Part shown: positions 53,509 to 64,000 of the stretch, piece after piece | How the letters are laid out: every line of letters begins with the position of its first letter | Position numbering within the stretch: position 1 is the first letter of the stretch | Assembly: GCF_016859285.1 (NCBI RefSeq) | Contig: NC_053407.1 | Span: 20,022,699 to 20,086,698, forward strand | DNA: 64,000 nucleotides | Direction: 5' to 3' | From: Xiphias gladius | Lineage: Eukaryota > Chordata > Actinopteri > Istiophoriformes > Xiphiidae | Made by a program: the position numbers and the translations under genes | Notes under the pieces: model-generated | Database searches by the model: none | Told to the model about the DNA's origin: nothing | What the model saw: only the letters and a program-made list of their open reading frames with translations

Positions 53509-54400
53509 GATCTGACAGAAGAGAGGCGAAAAGTGACTTTTCTCTTCCTTCATTTTGACCACTTGGACCATAACCGGGGACGAAAAAATGTATCTCATGG
53601 ACTGTATTATTTGGCAAAGTTCACGACAAACACTTTTCATTAACTGTTAATTACGACTGTCAAAATGTAGGTTTCATAGTGTCTCAGGTTGTTTAAACTG
53701 CAGTGACTCTTAGTTACTGGCTCAGTTGTTCTAGTAAGTCTTCCTGTGCTCTGTTATCAAGAGTGAATGATTAACTGTCATATCAACGAGTGCTGCCTCA
53801 GAGCCACAGTTCCTTGACCTTTTTTTTTTTTTATATCTTTTGTGTCCTTTCCTCTGCTATCCTTGGTCATGTCGGTGGCAGCATCATTTCATTTTATGAA
53901 CTTGTGAACATCATTTGACTAATGGTATCCGTTTAAAGAGGAAAGACGCTTCAAAAATAGGAATGCAACCTTGATACATCATTACTGGCTGTATTATTTT
54001 TCTTTTACAGTTTCCAGGTACACCTTTTTTGCATGAACTGGTAAATGTTGAATTATTTTGTTGAAAGGACTAAGTTAAAATAACTATAATTAAGCAGCTT
54101 TATTAGTTCGTGGTTGTGCAATTTTTAAAATGCATACTTTTGGATCCCTCTGTACGTCACAAAAAAAGAAGCACAAGTTTGGACAAATGTCACATTCACT
54201 ACTGATATAAGAAAACCATTCAGCTCAGTCATGTAGTCATCATTCACATGTACAGAATTTTCCATCTGACATATTTGACATATTTTGTGAATCTAATGAT
54301 TTAATCAAAATATCTGGTTTTTTGTATGTTATGAGGAAAAAGAACATTTTAATAAATTTACCATGATGCCATTTTCAACAATAAAAAATAATTCTTTTTT
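53509..54400 (+). other. Remaining csk 3' UTR
   Basis: Non-coding sequence with several polyadenylation-signal candidates. AATAAA at about 54350 and at 54380-54385 are followed by T-rich sequence. If the transcript ends here, the csk 3' UTR is about 1.5 kb, of which 576 bp is transposon. Confidence 0.5.
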
Positions 54401-54499
54401 TTGCAGATTGTTTTGGGATTTTTCTTTACATATTTTTTTATGAAAATTGAACAATATTTAATATTGTACAAGTAAATGGCAGTTTAAACTCAGTGTGTA

Positions 54500-54990
54500 A
54501 AAGTGTGCTTTAATATTACTCAAATACTCTACTCACAAATGGTACCAGAACAATTTTGAGAGATATTTGGATTTTCTACCTTCCACTACATTTTATGTGT
54601 TTGAGAGCTGCCAGTTAGTTATTTTGGTGATAAAGATTTTACAAATTAAACATGTCATCCTATAAACTATGACCAGCCATAATTATAGATAAAACTACAT
54701 AGTAGCATACAAAGTAGTTGAAATTTGCTCCACATTGACCAGTTACATTAAAATGCTGCCTATGTACTAATGCATCAGTATTAATAATGCAGTTATGTAA
54801 TATATGTAATTTAACATTCAAAAATGGGCCATTCTAGATAATAATTACTTTTACTTTTGATACTTCAAGTATATTCTGCCGATGCTTTAAAGTAAAAGTC
54901 TGAATGCAGGACTTTTACTTTCATTTATATAGTGCAGTATTGCTGCTTTTACTTATGTAAAGGATATGAATACTTCTTCCACTGCTGATA
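54500..54990 (+). mobile_element. hAT-like MITE copy of the TACTTAAGTA family
   Basis: Shares ordered motifs with the copies at 26.6 and 41.7 kb: ACTCAAATACTCTACTCAC, TACCTTCCACTACATTTTAT, AAAATGGGCCATTCTAGATA, AAAGTAAAAGTCTGAATGCA, TTTACTTATGTAAAGGATAT and the end ACTTCTTCCACTGCTG. Old and diverged, with no coding capacity. Confidence 0.65.
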
Positions 54991-55194
54991 TTTGATGGTG
55001 TTTTAAATAAAAATCGTTACAAAAAAAACGCAAAGTAACCAGATAATTACAGCCATTCAATAAATGTGGTTAAGTCAAAAAAGCGTAATATTTTCTGTAG
55101 AATTTGGAAAAATAAAATAGTTAAGTCTCACATAGTAGATGTAGTCGAAATGCCAATATTTTTGAAACTGTAACTTACGAGGTGGGCTGCTCAG

Positions 55195-55690
55195 CATTGC
55201 AATGCTTTTACTTATTTATCTATTTGGTACCAATTTCTGATCAGACATCATTTATAAAGGCTTCATAAAATGTGATTAATGGTCAATAAATCACTTTTGC
55301 TTTACAGATAAGCCATTAATAATAGTCACTTTTGGCTTTCCGGGTTGTGGAAAATCCTCCTTCAGCATGACACTTACTCTCGGGGAGAACTCTCCAAATC
55401 ATCAAGTCTGCATTTATAAATGTTAATGAGCTGGTTATAAATGGACTTTGGTCCAGATTCCCTACAGCCCTTTTCAAAAAGGTGAGAGGTCAAGCGAACC
55501 CGGCGACCCAAAAGTTGTTTCAATTAGTGATCTATAAAGCATTAGTAAAGTATTTATTAACCGGTAATAGAGCCATTAATTACATTAGTAAAACGCATTA
55601 CAAACAGCTCATAAAACTAAAACTATAAATAGTGCCATAACAGACTGTGGAACCTTTTAAGTTAATCAAATTTATCAAGTGCAGTATAGA
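55195..55690 (+). repeat. Probable decayed palindromic repeat rich in TTTATAAA-type motifs
   Basis: Contains repeated and inverted AT-rich words (CATTTATAAAGGCTTCATAA, AGCCATTAATAATAG, GTATTTATTAACCGGTAATA, GTAAAACGCATTACAAAC). They resemble fold-back repeats of the ATTTATAAA...TTAATAAAC type that I know from teleosts. The ends are not sharp. It sits upstream of adal. Confidence 0.4.
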
Positions 55691-55929
55691 ATGAAGGTAA
55701 CAGTACCATCAAGTAGTAACGCTAGAAAATTGATTTAAAAAAAACAAAAATAAAAACACTTTGTTATTTAAGGAGGGTGAGATAGTGGCTGTGTAATGCT
55801 CAGTTTCCTTCAAATATACAGCAAACAATAGTTTTGTGTTAGTAAATTTACATTCGTGAATATAGGAAAGGAATAAAAATCAATAAGGAAATAAGAGTCA
55901 TTGTCTTTATCTTGTACAAAGAAACCGAA

Positions 55930-56133
55930 ACGACAGCGTTGTTAGGACGGCGGAAGTAGCGGAACCTTGACGAGGGGATCCACTACAACTTGGCCGGGCT
56001 TATTTCTCTGATACACTTGGTGGTGCAACAGGAAAATGCAGCCTGAAAACAGAGGCGGTTTGTCCGCGTTATGTGACAGTAAATAGCTCGGGGACTCGCA
56101 CACTAGCTGGCTCTTTCTTTGTTGTATTTTGTG
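55930..56133 (+). promoter_or_regulatory. adal promoter and 5' UTR
   Basis: A GC-richer stretch with ETS-type sites: CGGAAGT at 55951-55957 and a nearby GCGGAAC. The start codon follows at 56134. No TATA box. The arrangement suggests a housekeeping promoter like that of edc3. Confidence 0.5.
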
Positions 56134-59100
56134 ATGGATAATGAGGCTGATGTCTTCTATCGGCAGCTGCCAAAAGTGGTAAGTCAGAAAAATGTACTGA
56201 AGGAAGTTTGACGGGAAGGACGAACATAACTTAGTGTTTAGAAAAGAGTAACCGAATGTGGTTAACGTTTGTGATGGCTACATGCTAATATCGGGGTTTT
56301 AACGGTCACCAGGAGCTTCACGCGCACCTCAACGGGTCTGTCAGCTCCGAGACCATCAAGAAACTCATCGACCGAAAACCTCATCTCGACATTGACCACG
56401 GCATGACTGCTATCGGCAAAGGCCAGCGGAGGACACTGGATGAGTGCGTATAGCGTGATGTCTGTAGTTCAAAGTTTAACACGAGAGCTAGAGGGGCTGT
56501 CTGGCATCAAACGGGTGTAACTGATGTAACTTGACTCGTAATTTCATTCATTCTTTTTAATTCACTTAATTGTGCAGAATCGTTTTTAAGAAAAATGATA
56601 AGTAGAAAATCGTTTCTGTAGGCTCAGTGTGGAGCAAATGATCTGTATTCACGTAGACATTAGTACAGGCAATAGGAAAGGGTTGTCTTTGTTAAGCGGG
56701 TCAACATTTAAACAACATGGCGCGCATGTCCGCAGCTGTTTTCAGGTCTTCAAGGTCATCCATCAGCTGGTGGACACAGAGGAGGACATCCTGATGGTGA
56801 CGACTGGCCCTCAGTTATAAATTAACTCATGTATTGCTCTTTCTTTTATCCAATCGTTTGCCCAGAATATAAGCAACAGATGTTTTGTTTTTTTTCTTTC
56901 CAGGTGGCCACAGATGTAATCAGGGAGTTTGCAGCTGATTCTGTCAAATATTTAGAGCTCAGAAGTACACCAAGGGAGCAGAAAAGAACGGGTAACGATA
57001 CTTAACACGGAGCCTAATATTTTGATTGTATGATCTACTGTCACGATTGTTTTACCAAATTTTCAAAATTACAAATACAGTTGCGGTGATTAGCCCGGTA
57101 ATTGATTGGTCGATCAGCAGGAAAGTCATTTCTTTTGATTACTGAATAATCAGGTTTTTTTTTTTTTTTTTCTAAGGGGAAGAAAATGTCACAAATTTGC
57201 TGTTTCCTGCTTCTCAGATGTGGGGAGTGGGTGCTTCACTTTGTCATACATGACAGTAAACTTAATATTTTTGGATTTTTGACTCTTTGTCAGGCAAAAC
57301 AAGACATCTGGAGATATCATGTTGGGCTATGGGAATGTATAGGGCTTTTTTAAAAAACATTTTTTGATATAACAAAACTAATAATCAAAAAAATAATCTG
57401 TGGGTTAATCAATAATTGAAAAAAGTTCATTATCTTTTCCCCAAGGATTGACAAAAAGGAGATACATTGAAACTATCATCAGAGCCATCCAGCTGTGTAA
57501 AAATGAAGGATTGGACATTGACGTCAGGTAGGCGTAGCCTGTATTATTGCAGTGTACAAAAAGTACAGAAATTTATCTTGGTTGTTGGAGGTGTGGCTCT
57601 ATTAGACACACTTCCACCACCATCACTGGCTAGTGATAAAACTATCAAAATACTGCATAATGTTTGGCTATGACATTCCAACAACTCGAGTGCTGGCCAC
57701 AGTAGCGCACGATACTAAGCGTGACCATTTATCTTGAAGGTTTCTGGTGGCGATTGACCGCAGGAATGGGGCAAAAGTTGCCATGGAGACAGTGGAACTG
57801 GCTGAGGAGTTCCTGCTGTCCTCTGATGGTCTGGTGGTGGGACTCGACCTGAGTGGAGATCCAATGGTCAGTCAACCAGTTTGAGGCTTGCAGAGGTGGA
57901 AAGTAGCAAAAAAGATTGACCTGTGATTAAAAAAAAAAATTCAGTTTAACTCAATATGATGATATGATAATATGATGTATCCCTAGAGTCAAAACACGAC
58001 TAATAAAAATTTAACAAATTAGACAAGTGGTTCTTAAATTTCTTTGAACCAGGGCACCCTGTTTTTCCCCCTTTCACTTTAAGTAGCTCACGAAGGTGTT
58101 GATAGCACATTAGGGTGCAACTTTGTAAACCACTAAGTTAGAACAGCTGTAACAGCTGTAACATTAAAGCACTTACAGGGTACTACATACTCAGAATAAG
58201 TACTTCTACTTCTACTTTTATTACCCAAACACGACATACTGCAGCCTCCAGAATGGTGGAGGGATGTATGGTGGGGTGGGGGGGTCTCTGCTGGATTATG
58301 TCAATACTTGTTAATTAATGCAATTTTCATTCTAAGGTAGGCCATGGAAAATATCTACTTCCAGCTCTAGAGAGGGCCAAGAACTGTGGGCTGAAGTTGT
58401 CACTGCACCTCTTGGAAGTATGACCGTCACATTCTTTTTATCATTTGACATTCCTCACCTTATCTGTGCGTGCGGTGACACTGCAGCAAAAAATGTTGCA
58501 GGTACCGTCCCAGCTGGAGGAGTCAGACTTGCTGTTGAATCTTCCTCCGGACAGGATCGGTCACGGCACCTTCTTGCATCCTGAAGTGGGTGGATCTCAA
58601 ACTCTGGTTGACAAAGTGCTCAAGAACAACATACCATTGGGTAAGACTGAGATGAAATGATGAAAATTCTGTGGATTGTACAGTATGTTGACCTGGCTTT
58701 TGATCTCCCAACTTGCTTTACTTGTAGAACTATGCCTGACATCAAATATTAAAGCACAAACTGTGTCATGTTACTCCAAACATCACTTCAAGTACTGGTA
58801 CGAGCTGGGACATCCAAGCGTGATTTGTGTAAGTTTCCTCAATGTATGCACTTTGAAATCTGTGATGCTCTCTGGGAATTGTTTAGTCTGCGTTTTTAAA
58901 GTCTCTGATCCATGAATTGTATCCGTGTTTTCCTGAGTACAGTAAAAAAATTAACCTATTTGATTTAATTCATAAAATATATGTAAGAAATAACTAAATA
59001 AGACAATGACTAAACATAGGGGCCAACTTTTTTTTCTAACACATGGCGCTATGGACACAATTCCATTCAATACTCAGTCTTGATTCTGATTTATTTTTTT

Positions 59101-59400
59101 TTTTAAAAAGAAAAAAAAGAATTTATGTAGAACCTGAAATGGCACTTGATGGCTGGGAAGAAAAACAAAGTTCAACATGAATGATTTTTATTCTTTGTCA
59201 CATTACAGACTGATGATAAAGGGGTGTTCTGTACAGACTTGTCTCGGGAGTATCAGCTGGCAGCTTCCACGTTTGGTCTCAGTCGTGAAGCCGTCTGGAA
59301 GCTCTCCCAGCAGGCCATAGATTGTATCTTCGCACCGCAGACCGTGAAACAGCAGCTCAAACAGAAGTGGACTGATTTACAGCCTCAGGTGTTCCAGTGA
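56134..59400 (+). CDS. adal: Adenosine deaminase-like protein (N6-modified AMP deaminase family)
   Basis: Zinc hydrolase of the adenosine/AMP deaminase family; characterised relatives (ADAL/MAPDA) deaminate N6-methyl-AMP and similar nucleotides to IMP. Ten coding exons in frame: 56134-56178, 56313-56443, 56736-56796, 56904-56991, 57446-57527, 57740-57866, 58337-58417, 58502-58640, 58728-58828, 59209-59400 (348 residues; human 355). Metal and catalytic motifs are in order: ELHAHLNGS (two zinc histidines), SGDP (substrate loop), SLHLLE (zinc His plus catalytic Glu), DRIGHGTFL (His) and PSVICTDDKGVF (zinc Asp). All expected residues are present, so it should be active. The exon ending at 56796 uses GTGACG as donor; the open frame continues past it but the family alignment supports splicing there. 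Confidence 0.95.
57050..57435 (+). mobile_element. Decayed repeat of the ATTAATCGATTA family in an adal intron
   Basis: Inverted end motifs: GTAATTGATTGGTCGATCAG at the left, and TAATCTGTGGGTTAATCAATAATTG (in part) at the right. Interior words ATTTTTGGATTTTTGACTC and AAAACAAGACATCTGGAGAT match a very common percomorph repeat, in reversed orientation compared with the copy at 60.4 kb. No coding capacity. Confidence 0.55.
57867..58336 (+). other. adal intron
   Basis: No exon inside. A fragment resembling the CAGTGGTGGAA/TACTTAAGTA repeat family may be present (GCAGAGGTGGAAAGTAGC at 57890, AATAAGTACTTCTACTTC at 58194), too short to define. Confidence 0.4.
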
Positions 59401-59547
59401 CCCGTTCTGTGGAGCCTAAAGCCAGTCATATAGCTCAGGTTTCAGTTTTAAAGAAAGTTTTCATTAACTTTGTACAAGTCTTTGTAAAAATCATGTCGTT
59501 TACTAAAAGGGTAGTAAAAGTTACAGGTAATGTTTGAAATAAGTGAA

Positions 59548-59553
59548 AATAAA
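59548..59553 (+). terminator. AATAAA polyadenylation signal of adal
   Basis: AATAAA in GTGAAAATAAATG, 148 bp after the stop at 59400, followed by GTGTGAAGTGTGTTATTT, a GT-rich downstream element. Confidence 0.75.
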
Positions 59554-59697
59554 TGATACTTGTTTAGTACAAGTGTGAAGTGTGTTATTTCTTGCTGCTA
59601 TAAATTGTCTTTGTTGCACACAAAATACATCAAAAACAACAAACTTGTTATGACATAATGTAGATGGATGAGCTGAATTCAAAGAAATTGCCAGGGA

Positions 59698-59703
59698 TTT
59701 AAT
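59698..59703 (-). terminator. ATTAAA polyadenylation signal of nat10
   Basis: TTTAAT on the plus strand reads ATTAAA, the commonest variant signal, on the minus strand about 146 bp past the nat10 stop codon. The ends of nat10 and adal transcripts would be only about 130 bp apart. Confidence 0.4.
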
Positions 59704-59848
59704 TTAAAAAAAAAAAAAATTTTTTAATGTATATCCAGTCTTTCGGATGCTCTTCAGTATCTCCAAGTCCATCCAAAGTTCTCTAAATTACAGCCCATGT
59801 TGCTGTTGCTTTGTACCCACTGTCCTGTCAATGCAGCACCGTTTATGG

Positions 59849-62800
59849 TCACGCCTTCTTTCCGAATTTGCCATGCTTGTCCTTGTTCTTCTTGAATTTG
59901 CCGTGTTGCATTTCCTTCTTTTTCAGTTTCCCGTGCTGGGGACCCCCATTGCTTGCTGTCGCGTTTCCCCCATCCAACTTCCTCTTCTTGTCACTGTTGG
60001 GAGTAAGACATCATTACAAAACGTTTCTACAACAACCAAACAACCGCACAGTATTTCCTAAGATCCTGAATGTCACATTCACCTCTTTATGCTGATGACA
60101 GCCGTGTTCCCTGCTTTCTTCAACACCTGGTCCCACTCCTCATCATCTCCACGGATCCTGTACCTGCAAATACAAAAGACATTATTACAGCTTCAGTGAA
60201 TATTGCCGTGATTCAAACACGCCTTGACAAATAATGACCAAGACCACACTCCTGACTTTATACTCACTCTTCCAAGTCCATTTCCTTCACTTTCTCTATA
60301 TCCTGCTTGTGTCGCTCCTCAAACTCCTTAGCCGCTTCTTTCTATTAATGGAGGGAAAACCATTTCCTTTTTTAAGTTTCTTTCAAAACAGATACATTCT
60401 AGGTTTAGGGTTGCAACATAGTATTTTAAGTAATTAATCTGCTAATATTTTTTAAGAAGCGTTAAGTCTATAAAATGTCAGAAAATAGTGAAAAATGCCC
60501 ATCAGAATGTCCTGAAACTCAAGGTTGTGTTTGAATTGCTTACTTTACTGACCGACAATCCTAAACACAAAGATATTAAATTTAAGATGATATAAAACAG
60601 AGAAGATTGGCAAATCTTCACATCTGAGAGGCTGAAACTAGCAAATGTTTGGCATGCCAGCCTATTAATTGCTTATTCGATCACTAATTATTTCTGCACT
60701 AATGATGTATCGCATATAACTGAGTGCTGACACATACCAGATCATCATTAAGGCTTCTGACAGTTGGCTCCATGGTAACATCTTTAGTGGTCACCATCTC
60801 TGCCTCAATTGCATTTTCTTGGATGCTGGTGAAGGCCTAGAATAGTAAAGGTGAGAACAACAGAAAGTACTAACATCATTGCAGTTGTATAAAGACGAGT
60901 ATTATTAAAATTAACACTACATTTTCAATATAACTTCCACCATTTTATGTCAACTCACTTGCACAATTTTACGGATGAGACGGTTGAAGAGGCCCATGAG
61001 CTGCGAGCTTGGGAGCTCAATTTCCTTTTCTAGCTCGTCCACCGACTTGTGCTGCAACCCTATACCCAGCAGTAACGCCTGGAGAAGAACAGTCAACAGC
61101 CAATCAACATCTACAAAAACATGATTTTGGTCACGGGAAAGGGACAACTGGGGTTTCCAAACCAGCGGGGATGCTTACACATTGTGCTACTGAGAGGGAG
61201 AGGTCACCGAGCTGCTTGAGGAAGAACATGCGTGCCACAGCTGGGATCAGGTCCATGATGAGGTGGTAGTCCACCATGCTCCTGGAATACAACTCCAGAC
61301 GTTTGAGGTCGTAAGGGCTGAATTGGGCTGCCAGCTCGGTGCTACTGAGTGCTGCGGAGACCAGAGACGTGGCAGATCAGGAATGTGAGACGCTGAGGAA
61401 ATCTGATCAGTGTACAGGTAGAAGGGTCTTACTGCTCGTCTCCTCCTTGGACTTCTTATTCTGCAGGATGCTGAGTGCCAGGCTTGGGTGGAAGCTGCTG
61501 AATTGGTAGGAGAGGAGGGACAGGAAGCGCCGGCGGAAATCTAAGGAAAACGATTACTGTTATGGAGGACCATAGTAAGTTTTACAACAACCCAGGTCTC
61601 CTGAGATCGTGCAGGAAGGTTCACCTTTCCAGAAGGCAGACAGCCACTGGCTCTGCTCTGGGGCTTCATCTGTATTCAGCTCCTTCAGCATCACACAAGA
61701 GTGCTCTCCTGTCAGGTCGTTCTAGATACAACCACACGCACCAAAAATTACAGCATGTGACAACAGCGCAATGTACAGAAACATTAAAACACTAAGACAA
61801 CATTTAAAAAAAATAAATACTTACAGGGGTTTGTCTTAAGTAGACTGGAGTATAACCTGCTTTCTTCCAGAACCTGTCAGGTTGAACAAAAGGTTTTCAA
61901 CATTTCCAAAATCGTCAAAAAATATTACCACCCACCTCCCCTCTCCATATTTAAGGGCACTCACTTGAGCAGCTGTGTGGTAAGGCCATAGGAAACTCCC
62001 AAATAGTCCAGTCTCTCTGCTCTCCTCTCACTCAGCTTCAGCAGCAGAGGGGGGAGCTCCCTCCGTGGTGTGATAACCTCCTCCAGAAGACTGACAGCCT
62101 GGACAGAGTTTGTGTCACAGATGTGTCCTTTTAATCCGCCTCGTCTAAATTGTATTTTTTACACTTCATGTAGGGAATTTATCTGTCTCAAATGTTGCTC
62201 AATACGTTTTCTGGTTTTAATTGTATTACCTCACTGCTGACGGAGGTGATCTCATTGTGGTTCGAGTGTGTGCTCTCATCCATGGTGGGAAACTTGCCCT
62301 CATAGTACATCTGCAGCAGTTGGAGAGCTCTGGAGCCATAACCCATCTGTTGGACAGGTGGAGACCCCGTTACACACATGAAAGTTAATTAAAAGAAAAA
62401 AAAAACACAAAAAAAACTGGATAAACAGCCGAGGCCTTTGAAAGTTCTTACCCCCTGGTAGTCTGGATTGACAGCGATTCGCACCACTCTTCCTCCAGAG
62501 AGGCCGCCGAACTCCGGGTCTTGGAACTACAAAGAAAAGAGGGAACGATTCATGTTTGCACTGTGGGAACATGTGCTGTGATGATTTTCTGAAACTTAGT
62601 GACTGGTATGTACTTGTTCCGACACAGTCCATGGAATGAGATCACCAGAGGCCTTCTTCCCTCTGGAGAGGCTGTTTAGGATGGACTGCCGAGATATTTC
62701 TCCCTCCAGACACACCTGAGGGACCACAGACGAACAAATGCACGGGTGACTCAAATAAATTAAAAAAACAAAACAAAACAGTTTTGTCACAAAAACACAA

Positions 62801-63349
62801 GCAAAGTCTTAAGAAATTAGGCTGGAGCTCATGTGTGTTTGTGATTTTGGCTGTAAGATGCCATACATAAAAAGGTCGGTCTCAGATTGTTGGAGTCTGA
62901 TCTCATTAAAAAAAAAAAAAGTAAAAGAAAGTCTCCTACTCCCAACTTTTTGCTTTCAAACGCACGGCAGCCGTTATAAAACACATAATTTCACGAGGGG
63001 TCCTGAGTGTCTTACCTGCACCACGGCGAGGACCTCAGGTAGTGAGTTCTGTGTGGGAGGAACAGGCGGCAGGAGGCAGAAGAGGTGATGGGCCGGAGCG
63101 TCGGACAACATCTGCAGGTCGTTGGGGGAATTCTGGAGCCGGAAGAAACAATGAGTCAGCAAATTAAACACAAGGATGACACAATGCTGTGTGTAAGACA
63201 CTATGCTCACTGGATAAATCAGAATTATTTTATTACAAGTTAACTATCTCACCTTGTAGTGCGATGCCACATAGAGAGCCATCAGCCTCTGCAGGAACGC
63301 CTCAGATGCCTTGTGGTAACAGAATAGCGTGTCTCTGTTCACATAATAT
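59849..63349 (-). CDS. nat10: RNA cytidine acetyltransferase NAT10, C-terminal half (partial gene)
   Basis: Nucleolar ATP-dependent enzyme that makes N4-acetylcytidine in 18S rRNA and, with THUMPD1, tRNA. Fifteen exons on the minus strand: 63349-63253, 63132-63016, 62715-62614, 62526-62452, 62346-62230, 62098-61965, 61873-61825, 61721-61625, 61540-61433, 61351-61179, 61078-60959, 60836-60738, 60341-60268, 60163-60083, 59993-59849, giving about 528 residues in frame (full protein about 1025). They cover YVNRDTLFCYHKASEAFLQR, the GNAT acetyltransferase domain with GGRVVRIAVNPDYQGMGYGS (acetyl-CoA loop Q-G-M-G-Y-G), then the tRNA-binding C-terminal domain (FWKDFRRRFLSLLSYQFSSF; GLQHKSVDELEKEIELPSSQ). 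The basic tail has three HGK repeats. Helicase and N-terminal domains lie beyond the right edge. Confidence 0.96.
60405..60720 (+). mobile_element. Decayed repeat of the ATTAATCGATTA family in a nat10 intron
   Basis: Starts TAGGGTTGCAACATAGTATT and carries AGTCTATAAAATGTCAGAAA, AATAGTGAAAAATGCCCATC and CACAAAGATATTAAATTTAA. It ends near TTGCTTATTCGATCACTAAT. These ordered words define a repeat that is extremely common in percomorph introns. No coding capacity. Confidence 0.7.
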
Positions 63350-64000
63350 CTGCACGGTGTGGGATAAGGACCAAAGCAGGAAAATCGACAAATTTTTTCC
63401 GTTCCAGACTCAAGTACAGGCTGGAGGAGTGTGTCAAACTCTGCAGGTAAATCTGTAACCATCCAATATGCTGCAATTCAAACCTGATTTGAAGTTTTTA
63501 GATTTATTTGCGATTCAATTCAGCTAAGTTATGATCAAATTTGATATTTTTAATGCTGCATTAATTGGTCTGAACGGTTCTGACTGGCGGCCGTAAAATA
63601 AATTTAAGAAAAAGCAGGGAAACATTTTGGGCATTCCCCGAGGTTAGTAATATCTTTATAAATGTGTGAGGTGGATATGTGACTTAACGGGAACACGGAG
63701 ACTGATTATCTGAAACCTGCCCAAACTTGTTTTTTGACAGCTGTGAGCTGATGCTTGAACCGATGGAACTCTAACTCTGGCTTGTATAAGTGTTCAAATA
63801 CCTACTGGTTGATCTTAACCAGCATCAATCATCATCAATGATCATAATCAACGAATTATTTAAGGCAACTTTCAAGCAAAAACACCAGATATTCTCTAGT
63901 TCCGGCTTCTCAAATGTGAGGATCTGCTGCTTTTTCTTTGTCTTATTTGATAGCGAATTGAATATTTTTAGGTCTTGGACCGTTGGTCGGCCCAACCAAT
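63350..64000 (-). other. nat10 intron running off the window
   Basis: The exon starting at 63349 begins inside a codon, so the upstream exon lies to the right. I see no further nat10 exon before 64000. Confidence 0.55.

Overview
The window looks like chromosomal DNA of a ray-finned fish, most likely a percomorph teleost. The genes have many small exons with GT-AG introns and vertebrate-type products. The interspersed repeats are families I know from percomorph genomes, and CA/TG/TA microsatellites are abundant. There are no bacterial operons and no rRNA, tRNA or CRISPR genes that I can support. Gene models were built by hand from reading frame, splice-site phase and protein similarity from memory; no alignment was run.

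Layout, left to right. (1) 1-2.8 kb: the 3' end of cox5a (+). (2) 4.7-18.1 kb: arid3b (+), complete, with a 6 kb second intron holding microsatellites, a minisatellite and a LINE fragment. (3) 19.8-23.9 kb: a synaptotagmin-like double-C2 membrane protein (+). (4) 24.4-32.5 kb: a 22-exon coiled-coil gene on the minus strand that I cannot name; it is tail-to-tail with (3) and head-to-head with (5). (5) 33.6-36.4 kb: edc3 (+). (6) 39.4-54.4 kb: csk (+), with a likely distant non-coding first exon, transposon debris in its introns and a decayed hAT element about 10 bp after the stop codon. (7) 56.1-59.6 kb: adal (+). (8) 59.7-64 kb: the C-terminal half of nat10 on the minus strand, tail-to-tail with adal and running off the right edge.

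From memory, the cox5a/arid3b/edc3/csk block matches human 15q24, but the human CLK3 (between ARID3B and EDC3) and CYP1A genes (between EDC3 and CSK) are not seen at the equivalent places. The genes are not a functional pathway: they cover respiration, chromatin and transcription, membrane traffic, mRNA decapping, Src-kinase control, modified-adenosine catabolism and RNA cytidine acetylation.

I found no convincing new biological system. The most useful leads are the unnamed coiled-coil gene, the unusual two-membrane-segment C2 protein, the hAT element fused to the csk 3' UTR, and two cases of nested transposon insertion.
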